A DNA stretch of 20,455 nucleotides from JAALLB01 sp964502215 (lineage in GTDB: Bacteria; Pseudomonadota; Alphaproteobacteria; Rhizobiales; Rhizobiaceae), in assembly GCA_964502215.1 (NCBI GenBank), contig CAZCUN010000057.1, positions 1 through 20,455 on the forward strand. The letters are read 5' to 3'. The translations under genes and the position numbers were made by a program. Every line of letters starts with the position of its first letter. Position 1 is the first letter of the stretch. The notes under the pieces were generated by a model that saw nothing but the letters and a program-made list of their open reading frames with translations, was not told the DNA's origin and did not search any database. Below, one piece after another: positions 1 to 7,685 of this stretch.

Positions 1-48
1 TGAACCAATGGGTTAAACAATATTTATCGTAGTTATCTGGGACAGCCC
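1..48 (+). mobile_element. Right end of an insertion sequence (partial, runs off window)
   Basis: Positions 31-48 (AGTTATCTGGGACAGCCC) are the exact reverse complement of positions 20403-20420, which gives an 18-bp terminal inverted repeat. The element continues to the left, outside the window. A short open frame at 3-32 (NQWVKQYLS then TAG) ends where the inverted repeat begins, which would suit the C-terminus of a plus-strand transposase. It is only nine codons long, so this is suggestive. The CTAG at 49-52 just inside the end could be a target duplication, as in IS5-group elements (YTAR), but the family is not established from so little sequence. Confidence 0.6.
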
Positions 49-59
49 CTAGAATTATT
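31..59. repeat. Copy 1 of a 29-bp inverted repeat at the window edges
   Basis: Positions 31-59 match the reverse complement of 20392-20420 without mismatch, and the identity stops at 30/20421 and at 60/20391. The outer 18 bp look like an IS terminus. The inner 11 bp (CTAGAATTATT) are half of an AT-rich palindrome centred on CTAG. It is unusual for the match to continue past the IS end into flanking DNA, unless both flanks derive from one palindromic target site. Confidence 0.85.
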
Positions 60-84
60 TATTGGGCTCTTAAAACCCTATTAT

Positions 85-501
85 TTACGCTTTTATACCT
101 TGTAAATAAACGGAAACTGCAAAACATGTTGTTGGCACCATTTCATGCATAAAATAACCAACTTCTGAAATTGGGATTTCAATTAATGACCCTTCTGTGA
201 TTTTCAACTCGGACTTTTTTATATTTTCTAAATAGTAAAAAGATGCATTTATAATGCGTCCATCAGGATAAGTGTTTTTGAAGTCGACCAAAGGTAAATA
301 TAAATCTGCACAAAGTGAAAGCCCTGTCTCTTCTTCAATCTCGCGCATTGCTACATGCAATAGATTGTCTTCTCCCGCTTCTGCTGATCCACCAAAAATA
401 CTAATCATATTAGGTGAAAGAATAGCGGGATTATTATCGCGCCGTTGCAATAACAAATGCCCCTCTTTGGAAACCAATATAGCGCCAGCAATCGATATCA
501 T
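85..501 (-). CDS. Nudix family hydrolase
   Basis: This is a 138-residue protein, the usual size of a single-domain Nudix hydrolase. These enzymes cleave nucleoside diphosphates linked to another moiety, using Mg2+ or Mn2+ held by the Nudix box; the substrate cannot be told from sequence. The box lies at residues 38-61, with Gly38, Glu44, Arg53-Glu54, Glu57-Glu58 and Gly60. It has eight residues between Glu44 and Arg53 instead of the usual seven, and I checked this against the DNA. The N-terminal strand with a basic QRRD segment (19-22) is typical of the fold. The ATG at 499-501 has an AAGG seven bases upstream. The gene starts 21 nt after the last antiporter gene on the same strand, so it may be the tail of that operon, although no functional link is evident. 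Downstream, only a weak hairpin precedes the IS end. The family is sure; the substrate is unknown. Confidence 0.85.
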   Translation of the reverse strand: MISIAGAILVSKEGHLLLQRRDNNPAILSPNMISIFGGSAEAGEDNLLHVAMREIEEETGLSLCADLYLPLVDFKNTYPDGRIINASFYYLENIKKSELKITEGSLIEIPISEVGYFMHEMVPTTCFAVSVYLQGIKA

Positions 502-522
502 TGTAGGCCTTAGCCTTTCAAA

Positions 523-2217
523 CTAGATAAAGTTTACAATCATTGTTGCTGTTAAGATGATAGCAATCCATAGAACCATTGCACCTGTTGGCCAAACACG
601 AGCCATGCGTCCTTCTGGCCCATGTGAACGATATAGACCAAAGACAAGGCGGTTTAACTTTTCTTTGAATAGATATGAAAGAACCTGCCAAATTCTTGAT
701 ATATAGCCACCAACAAAACCAAGTATACGCGGCATCAGTTTTCTATATGTCCAATCGAAGTCTAGATTAACTGATTTCAGTTCTGGTGGGTAAATGCCTG
801 TTCTCATCAAGACAGTAAAAGCTAAAGCAGAGAAGAATAATAATTGTAGCTGCGTAATCACATGAGTGGTCGTGTAAGGAACATAGCTAACCTCATATGG
901 GAGTAGCGCATAAAGCGGGTCTGGATAAACACCTACCGCGATACATAAGAATGCAGTTATACCCATTGCCCAAAGCATATGTGTTGGTGCTTCTTTTGGG
1001 CGTAAACCACTATCATGTGCGAAGAAAGCAAAGTAAGGAATTTTGATGCCAGAGTGGTGAAACACACCTGCTGAGGCAAATAATAATATGCCCCATACAA
1101 TGTAATAGCCTTCATGTGCCGCATCAGAAAGAATAAGAGACTTCGTGACAAAACCTGAGAAAAGCGGGAAAGCGGAAATGGATGCTGCACCCACAACACA
1201 GAAAATCATTGTCAGTGGCATTGTTTTATAAAGGCCACCTAGCTCTGAGCCCTTTGCAGTACCTGTTCTAAACAATACTGCACCCACACTCATGAACAAT
1301 AATGACTTGTATAAGATATGCGCGAATGCGTGAGCAGCTGTTCCGTTCAAGGCTAATTCAGTACCGATACCAACACCAACCACCATAAAGCCTAGCTGGT
1401 TGTTAAGGGAATAAGCCAATACACGGCGAAGGTCATTTTCAATCACAGCATAAAAGATTGGGAACAAGGTCATCGTTGCACCGATATAAATTAATATTTC
1501 AGTGCCTGGGAAGCCACGTGCCAATGCATAAACGGCAAGCTTTGTTGTAAACGACGATAAGATTACAGTGCCCGTAATGGTCGCCGCAGGATAAGCGTCT
1601 TGTACCCAATTATGTAATAATGGGAATGCGCACTTAATGCCAAAAGCAATGAAGATCAACCATGTTGCTAAACTACCAAGCGTCATAGCATCAAATGTAA
1701 TTGAACCTGTTTCGCGATAAAGTAGAACTGTACCACCCAGCAAAATAACACCTGAAGCAATTTGCATAATCAGATATCGCATTCCAGTATGATATGCACC
1801 TTGCGTTCTACGCGCCCATATCAGGAAGACAGATGTAATTGCAGTACCTTCCCAATAAATAAACAGAGTTACAAGATCGCCTGCAAACACAGCACCGACA
1901 GCAGAACCAACATATGCCAGAGCGGCTACTTGTTGAATGCTGTCTTTCACATGCAGGGCGTATAAATTTCCAAGGAAAGCTGCCAAACAAAAAATCAAAC
2001 CAAAAATTACTGAAAGCTTATCGACCCTCATCATATCGAGTGTCAGGCCAGCAAGTTCGACTTGTCCGCCTACTCCATGCGACAAATCAAATATATAAAG
2101 CCCAGCTATGATTGGGGTAAAAAGCAGTATTAATGTGCGCATTATACCTTGTGGTAGAAATGGAATAACGGCAGCTGCAATTAAAAAGAAAAAAGCAGGT
2201 GGGAAGACATCAATCAT
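523..2217 (-). CDS. Antiporter-like subunit (NuoL/MrpD family) with C-terminal extension
   Basis: This 564-residue polytopic inner-membrane protein belongs to the proton-translocating NuoL/M/N-MrpA/D superfamily and is the third such subunit in the operon. The key residues of the proton path are present: Glu123 in the WEGTAITS helix, Lys195 followed by His202 in the PLLHNWVQDAYP region, and Lys226. Compared with ordinary MrpD (about 500 residues) it has an extra C-terminal part from about residue 477. This contains a soluble NLDFDWTYRK motif (484-493), an amphipathic stretch, and a final membrane helix at about 544-564, which recalls the long C-terminal arm of NuoL. The ATG overlaps the end of the upstream 115-codon gene by 8 bp, so translation is probably coupled. 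Proteins of this kind are often annotated as Na+/H+ antiporter subunit D. Its role as an additional ion-pumping module is inferred. Confidence 0.88.
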   Translation of the reverse strand: MIDVFPPAFFFLIAAAVIPFLPQGIMRTLILLFTPIIAGLYIFDLSHGVGGQVELAGLTLDMMRVDKLSVIFGLIFCLAAFLGNLYALHVKDSIQQVAALAYVGSAVGAVFAGDLVTLFIYWEGTAITSVFLIWARRTQGAYHTGMRYLIMQIASGVILLGGTVLLYRETGSITFDAMTLGSLATWLIFIAFGIKCAFPLLHNWVQDAYPAATITGTVILSSFTTKLAVYALARGFPGTEILIYIGATMTLFPIFYAVIENDLRRVLAYSLNNQLGFMVVGVGIGTELALNGTAAHAFAHILYKSLLFMSVGAVLFRTGTAKGSELGGLYKTMPLTMIFCVVGAASISAFPLFSGFVTKSLILSDAAHEGYYIVWGILLFASAGVFHHSGIKIPYFAFFAHDSGLRPKEAPTHMLWAMGITAFLCIAVGVYPDPLYALLPYEVSYVPYTTTHVITQLQLLFFSALAFTVLMRTGIYPPELKSVNLDFDWTYRKLMPRILGFVGGYISRIWQVLSYLFKEKLNRLVFGLYRSHGPEGRMARVWPTGAMVLWIAIILTATMIVNFI

Positions 2218-2557
2218 TGATTGTCTCCCGGCTCATATCTTTTTCTGGATATTCTTCTGATTCAACATCTTTTGGAGAGTAGTATGTCTCATCACGCATC
2301 AAAAAAATTCGCATCCCTCGCGCACATACAACCAGCAAAGCACACATGACAAAACCATAGATGGCGTAAAAGCCAGGAAGATCTTCTAAATCAAGGTAGG
2401 TTTTCTTTTTATAAAAGAAGTCTGCCAAAAACAATAATGCGCAGGTGATATAAAGACCTATAACAATCTTCTCAACATTTTTCATATTATCGAGCCACAA
2501 GAGTTTGCGGCCTAGAAGCGGTAAATTTTCTGGATTGTCCGTTTTCTTTTCAGCCAT
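2210..2557 (-). CDS. Small two-helix membrane protein of the Mrp-type operon, unknown function
   Basis: This is a 115-residue protein with a polar N-terminus, two predicted membrane helices at roughly residues 31-49 and 64-87, and a charged, acidic C-terminal tail with an LMRDETYY segment at about 86-93. It matches none of the seven classical Mrp subunits. It starts in a TAATG overlap with the preceding antiporter-like gene and overlaps the next antiporter-like gene by 8 bp, so it is almost certainly made in step with them. That position suggests an accessory subunit or assembly factor that joins two antiporter-like modules, but this is inference. I have the impression that similar small proteins (FYA..GF, basic-RxE-YY) accompany comparable clusters in other proteobacteria; I cannot check that here. 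The reading frame is certain; the function is not known. Confidence 0.8.
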   Translation of the reverse strand: MAEKKTDNPENLPLLGRKLLWLDNMKNVEKIVIGLYITCALLFLADFFYKKKTYLDLEDLPGFYAIYGFVMCALLVVCARGMRIFLMRDETYYSPKDVESEEYPEKDMSRETIND

Positions 2558-4026
2558 TACTTAACCTCTACAATTGGCATTAAGAATGCCTGAATGTCAC
2601 CAGCAAATATAAATAATACAACACACCCTAACGCTGTGAAAACAGGAGGAGCAACACACCAGAACGGGGCTTCCTTTATACCGCTTTCAGCATTATTTTC
2701 TTTGTCTGATAAGAAAAATCCCTTGGCAACAATTGGCAAAAGATAAGCAACATTAAGAAGTGAACTTATCATCAAAACTACTATCATAATGACTTGTTGT
2801 GTATCGGCTGCCGCAACCATCAATTGCCACTTACTCCACGAACCGCCAAGCGGTGGTAATCCGATAATCGACAGTGCGCCAATTAAAAATGCACCATATG
2901 TAAATGGCATTACACGGCCAAGACCTGTCATTTGTTTGATTTCAGTTTTATGCGTCGCAACATAAATTGCTCCAGCACACATAAAGAGTGTGATCTTACC
3001 AAAGGCATGCATGGCAATGTGTAGACCACCACCAATCGCGCCCATAGACGTAGCCAGTGCCATGCCGAGTGTGATGTATGAAAGCTGACTAACGGTTGAA
3101 TAAGCAAGCCTCGCTTTTAGATTATCTTTGGTCATCGCAACGATAGAAGCTGCTAGAATTGAGAATGCGGCCAGCCACATAAGCCAATCAGAGGCATTCG
3201 TTTCTGCAAGAAAATCTATGCCAAAAATATAAACCCCTACCTTTAGAATTGTAAACACACCTGCCTTTACAACTGCTACGGCATGAAGAAGCGCAGACAC
3301 AGGAGTGGGTGCAACCATTGCGGATGGAAGCCACTTATGAAATGGCATAAGCGCTGCCTTACCGATACCAAATGCATAAAGCGCTAATAATACTGCTGCC
3401 AACCCAGCACTTACTTTGCCATCCAGAATGCCGCCTTGCGTAAAATCAAGTGTGCCTGCAATTACATACGTCCAGATAATTGCCACCAATTGGAAGCCAA
3501 TAGAAGTACCTAAAAGAATACCAACATAAACCCGCGCACCGCGCTTTGCTTCTTCTGTTCCTTTATGGGCAACCAATGGATAAGTTGCCAGCGTTAAAAC
3601 TTCATAGAAAACGAAAAGTGAAAACATATTTGCTGAGAAGGCTATGCCCAATGTTGCTGCAATTGAAAAACAAAAAGCTGCAAAGAAACGCGCATGATTG
3701 TCTTCTTTATTGCCACGCATATACCCAATTGCGTAAAGATGAACGACAACCCAAAGACCTGAAGCAATTAGCGCAAATAACAGACCAAGCGGCTCAACAT
3801 TAAACGCAATGTCTAATCCAGGCATAATCGTAAATAGCGTAAAGGTTTGTGTAGGCGCGCCACCATTATTGAGCAAAATGCTTAAGACACATCCAAAGGT
3901 TGCAATTGCAGCAATAAGTGTAATGCCATCACGTAGACCTGGCCTTGCTTCACCATGCAAAATATTGCTGATGCAAGCGAGTAAAGGTATCGCCATAGAA
4001 GCAAGAATAGCTGTGTTAGTATCCAT
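2557..4026 (-). CDS. Antiporter-like subunit resembling the N-terminal part of MrpA
   Basis: This 489-residue polytopic membrane protein belongs to the NuoL/MrpA/MrpD superfamily. Proton-path residues are visible: Glu142 (FYEVLTLATYPL), Lys223 (GIGKAALMPFHKWLP), His230 and Lys254. The segment at 231-258 has the sequence WLPSAMVAPTPVSALLH followed by VVKAG. It is closer to MrpA and NuoL (xAMxxPTPVSAxxHxxTMVxAG) than to MrpD, so I read the protein as the antiporter half of MrpA without its C-terminal helices. Those helices appear to be encoded separately at 6413-6967. The gene is coupled by TAATG overlaps on both sides, to mrpD upstream and to the 115-codon gene downstream. It probably works as one of three ion-translocating modules of the complex. 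A second MrpD-type copy is the alternative reading. Confidence 0.88.
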   Translation of the reverse strand: MDTNTAILASMAIPLLACISNILHGEARPGLRDGITLIAAIATFGCVLSILLNNGGAPTQTFTLFTIMPGLDIAFNVEPLGLLFALIASGLWVVVHLYAIGYMRGNKEDNHARFFAAFCFSIAATLGIAFSANMFSLFVFYEVLTLATYPLVAHKGTEEAKRGARVYVGILLGTSIGFQLVAIIWTYVIAGTLDFTQGGILDGKVSAGLAAVLLALYAFGIGKAALMPFHKWLPSAMVAPTPVSALLHAVAVVKAGVFTILKVGVYIFGIDFLAETNASDWLMWLAAFSILAASIVAMTKDNLKARLAYSTVSQLSYITLGMALATSMGAIGGGLHIAMHAFGKITLFMCAGAIYVATHKTEIKQMTGLGRVMPFTYGAFLIGALSIIGLPPLGGSWSKWQLMVAAADTQQVIMIVVLMISSLLNVAYLLPIVAKGFFLSDKENNAESGIKEAPFWCVAPPVFTALGCVVLFIFAGDIQAFLMPIVEVK

Positions 4027-5543
4027 TATTTAGCTCCCCCACCAATAAGGCTTTCTGCAGCAACGGTTGCAGACGAAAGAGTTAGTTCTGTATTCAAACC
4101 AAAATAAAGACATGCAATTGCTAATATCCACATAGGAACTAACATTGAATATGGCACTTCCTTAATTGCTAAGCTTGTATCTGGTTGCTTCATGTAAAGA
4201 ACTTCAACAATCTTCCAAACATAAATTACAGCCAGCAAAGAGGATAAAACAATAAGAATGGCGAGCCACCAAAGATCTTTTTGAAGTGCAGCATCAATTA
4301 ATACCCACTTAGAAACAAAACCAGCAGTCCCTGGAACGCCAATTAAACTTAATCCACCTATTACAAAGGCAGCACAGGTTACAGGCATTTGCTTACCAAG
4401 CCCATCAAGGTTTTTAATAAAGCTGCCCCCCTTGCGCATCACAAATGCACCAACAACCATGAACAGTACAGCCTTGGTAATGCCGTGATTGAACAAGTGA
4501 ATAATTGCAGCAGATAATCCTGTCTTTGTTGCAAGCCCAATCCCTAAAATCATGTACCCAACCTGCGCAACTGATGAATAGGCAAGCAATCTTTTGAGAT
4601 CTGTCTGAAATACAGCAATTAAAGATGCAGCAAACATCGCCAAAATTGCCAATGGCATGATGATCCAAGTCAGCGTGTGAAGCTCAAACACAAAGTCAGG
4701 CTGAAAAACAGAGAACATAAACCTGATTAAGACATATATTGCAGCTTTGGTCGCTGTTGCAGCAAGGAAAACTGTAACGACAGAAGGTGCATAAGTATAT
4801 GAACCAGGCAACCAAAGGTGTAGCGGATAGATAGCGGCTTTTAATCCCATGCCTACAACAATAAATGCAAAGGCTGCTTGAACTGTACGATTACCTTCAA
4901 GATCAGCAATTCTCACGGCAAGATCAGCCATGTTTAAAGTACCAGTGGCAATATACAAAAAGCCAATACCAATAACGAAGAAGGTAGCGCCAATCGTTCC
5001 TAGAATAAGATAATCATAAGCAGCTGTCAGGGCGCGACGGTCACGTTCCGCACCCATAGCAATCAAAACATAAGTTGATAGTGAGGATACTTCTAGAAAT
5101 ACAAAAACGTTAAATGCATCGCCTGTTGCGACAACCCCTAATAAACCAGTGAAACAAAGCAGATAACAGCAATAAAAAAGCGTATGACTGACCTTCTTTA
5201 TTTCATGCGCCACACTTTGACGAGCATACGGCAAGATAACAGTGCTAATGCCAGATATAAGCATCAACACAAAAGCATTAGCTGCATCGACCCGATATTC
5301 AATACCAAGTGGTGGCGCCCATCCCCCTAAATGGTAAGAAAGTACATCCCCATCCATAACCTGAAGCAACATGTGTGTTGAAAATAGGAATGAGAATAAG
5401 CTTGCCAAAAATGCAAGTAGCCAAGCGATATGCTTATTGCCAATTAAAACACAGATCGGGGCTGCAATCAGAGGAACGGCAACTGTTAAAAGTGGTAATT
5501 GATCAATAATCGTCAATGCAGGAAGGATAGAAGCACTCGCCAT
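4026..5543 (-). CDS. mrpD: Cation/proton antiporter subunit D (MrpD/MnhD)
   Basis: This 505-residue polytopic membrane protein has the expected MrpD length and sits directly after mrpC, as in classical mrp operons. It carries the conserved charged residues of the antiporter fold: Glu151 in FVFLEVSSLSTYVL, Lys235 in GMGLKAAIYPLHLWLPG, His242, and Lys266 in AATATKAAIY. A further lysine lies in the GFVSKW segment of a late helix. MrpD is one of the two large subunits thought to move protons or cations, and it works only within the whole hetero-oligomer. The ATG overlaps the mrpC stop (TAATG), and the stop overlaps the next start in the same way. Of the three large subunits here, this one has the best claim to the mrpD name, by position and by sequence. 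Confidence 0.92.
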   Translation of the reverse strand: MASASILPALTIIDQLPLLTVAVPLIAAPICVLIGNKHIAWLLAFLASLFSFLFSTHMLLQVMDGDVLSYHLGGWAPPLGIEYRVDAANAFVLMLISGISTVILPYARQSVAHEIKKVSHTLFYCCYLLCFTGLLGVVATGDAFNVFVFLEVSSLSTYVLIAMGAERDRRALTAAYDYLILGTIGATFFVIGIGFLYIATGTLNMADLAVRIADLEGNRTVQAAFAFIVVGMGLKAAIYPLHLWLPGSYTYAPSVVTVFLAATATKAAIYVLIRFMFSVFQPDFVFELHTLTWIIMPLAILAMFAASLIAVFQTDLKRLLAYSSVAQVGYMILGIGLATKTGLSAAIIHLFNHGITKAVLFMVVGAFVMRKGGSFIKNLDGLGKQMPVTCAAFVIGGLSLIGVPGTAGFVSKWVLIDAALQKDLWWLAILIVLSSLLAVIYVWKIVEVLYMKQPDTSLAIKEVPYSMLVPMWILAIACLYFGLNTELTLSSATVAAESLIGGGAK

Positions 5544-5968
5544 TATGCGCGACCTCCCATAGAAGCGCCTTCAGAACAGTTTTCTTCTGTTTGCAATTTA
5601 CTTTCAATTTCCAAAATCTCATCTTCTTCAATCGTTCCATACTCTTCACGGATGCGAACAATAAGAGCCAGCCCAAGCGATGTTGTAGCAATGCCGACAA
5701 CAATGGCTGTTAGAATAAGAACATGTGGCAAAGGATTTGAATAAATCACTTGCGGATCAATATTCATATCAATTGGAAAAATTGGCGCTGTACCACCTTC
5801 AATTTTACCCACAGAAATATAGAACATAAAAACAGACACCTGAAAAACGTTCAGCCCAACAATCTTCTTAATATAATTTCCACGTGCAACAACAATGTAA
5901 AAGCCTATCATCATGAGCACAATAAAGAGCCAATAATTCAAATGTCCAAAAATGAAATCTAAGGTCAT
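5543..5968 (-). CDS. mrpC: Cation/proton antiporter subunit C (MrpC/MnhC, NuoK-like)
   Basis: This is a 141-residue protein with three membrane helices, homologous to NuoK. The NYIKKIVGLNVFQVSVFMFY segment and the PLPHVLILTAIVVGIATTSLGLAL segment (split here over two helices) are diagnostic for MrpC. A longer frame opens at 6019, but it would overlap mrpB by 47 bp. I chose the ATG at 5966-5968 because it follows the mrpB stop by 4 nt, has GAGGAG plus TAGGTT just upstream, and gives the usual family length. The C-terminal tail after the last helix is strongly acidic (EEYGTIEEDEILEIE). The protein is an obligatory subunit of the Mrp complex, next to MrpD in the membrane. Confidence 0.92.
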   Translation of the reverse strand: MTLDFIFGHLNYWLFIVLMMIGFYIVVARGNYIKKIVGLNVFQVSVFMFYISVGKIEGGTAPIFPIDMNIDPQVIYSNPLPHVLILTAIVVGIATTSLGLALIVRIREEYGTIEEDEILEIESKLQTEENCSEGASMGGRA

Positions 5969-5972
5969 AAAC

Positions 5973-6413
5973 CTACCACTCCTCGTCATTAATAATTGGA
6001 GGGCGAGCTGCAAATGCATAGTAGATTGCTACCATGACGGCTGCGACCGTAATACCGACACCTAGTTCAACAATTAAAATTCCCCAATGCTGACCATGTT
6101 CAGGATGGTCAGGGGTAAAGGCACTGTAATTTAGATAGGTAGAGCCAAGCATCATACTGTAAACGCCAGTACCAGCATAAAGAAGTACACCAAAGGCTGC
6201 CAGTTTATGAACCAACCAAGGCGGGAAGACTTGCTTTACTTTTGACAACCCAAAAACAATGCCAAAAAGACTAAAAGCTACGGCGAAAATAACACCAGCC
6301 TGAAAGCCACCTCCTGGTGAATAATCCCCATGAAACTGAACATAAAGCGCAAACAAAATGATAGGTCCAACCAACAGTTTTGTAATCACACGTAAAAGAA
6401 GGTGGTGGCGCAT
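5973..6413 (-). CDS. mrpB: Cation/proton antiporter subunit B (MrpB/MnhB)
   Basis: This is a 146-residue membrane protein with about four helices. The HGDYSPGGGFQAGVIFA motif near residues 28-45 is the hallmark of MnhB/MrpB. A second region with HWGILIVELGVGITVAA completes the family pattern. It starts in a TAATG overlap with the gene for the MrpA C-terminal piece, which matches the A-B neighbourhood of classical mrp operons and supports the reading of that upstream gene. Its stop (TAG) lies 4 nt before the mrpC start. The protein is a structural subunit of the antiporter complex, probably close to the cation pathway. Confidence 0.93.
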   Translation of the reverse strand: MRHHLLLRVITKLLVGPIILFALYVQFHGDYSPGGGFQAGVIFAVAFSLFGIVFGLSKVKQVFPPWLVHKLAAFGVLLYAGTGVYSMMLGSTYLNYSAFTPDHPEHGQHWGILIVELGVGITVAAVMVAIYYAFAARPPIINDEEW

Positions 6414-6967
6414 TATTCAGTCCCCTCTTCGTCTTTTCTGCGACGCCTTGCAAGACCACCAATTAACATAAGCACACCTACACAGGCAGTGAAAACCACA
6501 ACGGTTTCTCCAAGCGTATCATAGCCCCGATAACTGGCTAGAATAGCTGTTACAACATTTGGAACGCCAATATCTGTTGGACTTTGTGTTAAATATTTTT
6601 CCGCCAAATGTAATTGAGCTGGAGAGGTTGCTGATCCAAAATCAGGCATATCTAAAGTGCCATAAATTAATACTGCACCAGTTACAAATACAACAAGCAA
6701 AGGCACAATGGAAAAATCTCTTGGCATTTTTTCATTACGGGCTGTAAGCGCCATAGTACCCAACATGAGAACAGTGGAAATACCAGCACCAACCGCAGCC
6801 TCCGTAAAAGCAACGTCTACAGCGTCAAGCGTTACAAACAACAAAGCAGACAATAAACTGAATACACCAGCAAGCATTACAACCGCAAAAAGGTGACGCA
6901 TTTTTAAGATTGCAAGCGCTGTCACAACTAGCATTGAAAAGAGAACTAGATTGATAAAAAGTTCCAT
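6413..6967 (-). CDS. MrpA C-terminal piece (DUF4040, MbhD/MbhE-like)
   Basis: This 184-residue membrane protein corresponds to the C-terminal helices of MrpA, which hydrogenase-type complexes encode as the small proteins MbhD and MbhE. The first part (about residues 25-75) contains FAVVMLAGVFSLLSALLF followed by DAVDVAFTEAAVGAGIST, the DUF4040 signature. The C-terminal part contains the YRGYDTLGETVVVFTA motif seen in MbhE and at the end of MrpA. MbhD- and MbhE-like parts are therefore fused here, while the large antiporter half of MrpA is missing from this gene. It ends in a basic RRRRKDEEGTE tail. It is coupled to mrpG upstream and to mrpB downstream by TAATG overlaps. The conserved Glu in AFTEAAVGAG is the likely functional residue, by analogy with the family. 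Confidence 0.87.
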   Translation of the reverse strand: MELFINLVLFSMLVVTALAILKMRHLFAVVMLAGVFSLLSALLFVTLDAVDVAFTEAAVGAGISTVLMLGTMALTARNEKMPRDFSIVPLLVVFVTGAVLIYGTLDMPDFGSATSPAQLHLAEKYLTQSPTDIGVPNVVTAILASYRGYDTLGETVVVFTACVGVLMLIGGLARRRRKDEEGTE

Positions 6968-7365
6968 TATAGCGTTCCCTTTAATGGTGAGCGCTTCTTT
7001 TTCTTTTCTTTTTTCTCTTGTTTGTTGGCAACGGTTTTTTTGCGTCTGAACGCATCTGCGCCTTTAGGAAGAAAACCAGATACAAATGCAGCATTCGCGA
7101 CTGCATGCGTTGCAGTAGGGCCCGTAATAAACAAGAATATGCCTATGATAATCAATTTGACAGTAACTAAAGTAAATCCACCTTGAATACACATTCCAAG
7201 TGTTAGCAACAACATACCAGCTGAATCTGTTACAGAGACGGCATGAACACGTGACCAAAAGTCTGGAAAACGTAAAGTACCGATTGCACCTATCAACATG
7301 AAGGCGCTTCCAAGGAGAATTGCAATCCAACTAAAAACTTCAACAATAAGATCAAGCGCGGTCAT
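6967..7365 (-). CDS. mrpG: Cation/proton antiporter subunit G (MrpG/MnhG/PhaG)
   Basis: This is a 132-residue membrane protein with three helices. The segments LGSAFMLIGAIGTLRFPDFWSR and VHAVSVTDSAGMLLLTLG match MnhG/PhaG, including the RFPDxxxRxHA core. The last 28 residues form a very basic cytoplasmic tail rich in lysine (about 104-125, ending KKKKRSPLKGTL), longer and more basic than is common for the family. The start overlaps the mrpF stop as ATGA, and the stop overlaps the next start as TAATG. MrpG is one of the three small subunits needed for assembly and activity of the Mrp complex. Confidence 0.92.
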   Translation of the reverse strand: MTALDLIVEVFSWIAILLGSAFMLIGAIGTLRFPDFWSRVHAVSVTDSAGMLLLTLGMCIQGGFTLVTVKLIIIGIFLFITGPTATHAVANAAFVSGFLPKGADAFRRKKTVANKQEKKEKKKKRSPLKGTL

Positions 7366-7685
7366 GTTTTTGCTCCTTGATCTTTCAGCTTTCCTTTTGC
7401 CGTTGGCATTCCAATTGGTGTTGGAGAGGTATCGCCGATAGCACGGTAACGGAAGTATTTTAGCACTGCGATTGTGCCTACAAAATTAATCAAGGCATAA
7501 AGAAGCGCAATGTCTAAAAAGTCTGGTCGTCCCGTTAAAAAGCCTAAGACACCAATAAATAACACCGTATATGTACCAAAGGCATTGCCTGCTAAGACGC
7601 GGTCATAAAGTGTAGGCCCAACGTATAGTCTTATCAGTACAATTATCATACCAATAAAGAGCGCTATTGCAGCAACTGCAAACAT
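7362..7685 (-). CDS. mrpF: Cation/proton antiporter subunit F (MrpF/MnhF)
   Basis: This is a 107-residue protein with three membrane helices. The RLYVGPTLYDRVLAGNAFGT motif at about residues 19-38 is typical of MnhF/MrpF, with the conserved Pro-Asp-Arg-Asn pattern. The RPDFLDIALLYALINFVGTI segment is the second family hallmark. It starts in a TAATG overlap with mrpE and ends in an ATGA overlap with mrpG, which gives the classical E-F-G order. It is a small structural subunit of the antiporter. Confidence 0.93.
   Translation of the reverse strand: MFAVAAIALFIGMIIVLIRLYVGPTLYDRVLAGNAFGTYTVLFIGVLGFLTGRPDFLDIALLYALINFVGTIAVLKYFRYRAIGDTSPTPIGMPTAKGKLKDQGAKT

Noticed and set aside
60..84. Terminator after the Nudix gene
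   Set aside because: The only stem (GGG...CCC with wobble pairs) is short and no T-run follows.
957..1199. Minus-strand open frame of 80 codons inside the 564-residue antiporter gene, and similar frames elsewhere
   Set aside because: These are out-of-frame shadows of membrane-protein genes with low-quality translations; the genuine frames show family motifs throughout.
523..4026. DAB-type inorganic carbon transporter
   Set aside because: DabB is NuoL-like, but the required large DabA partner (DUF2309) is absent and the context is Mrp.
5969..6019. Longer start for mrpC
   Set aside because: It would overlap mrpB by 47 bp and add a non-homologous leader; the ATG at 5968 has a good ribosome binding site.
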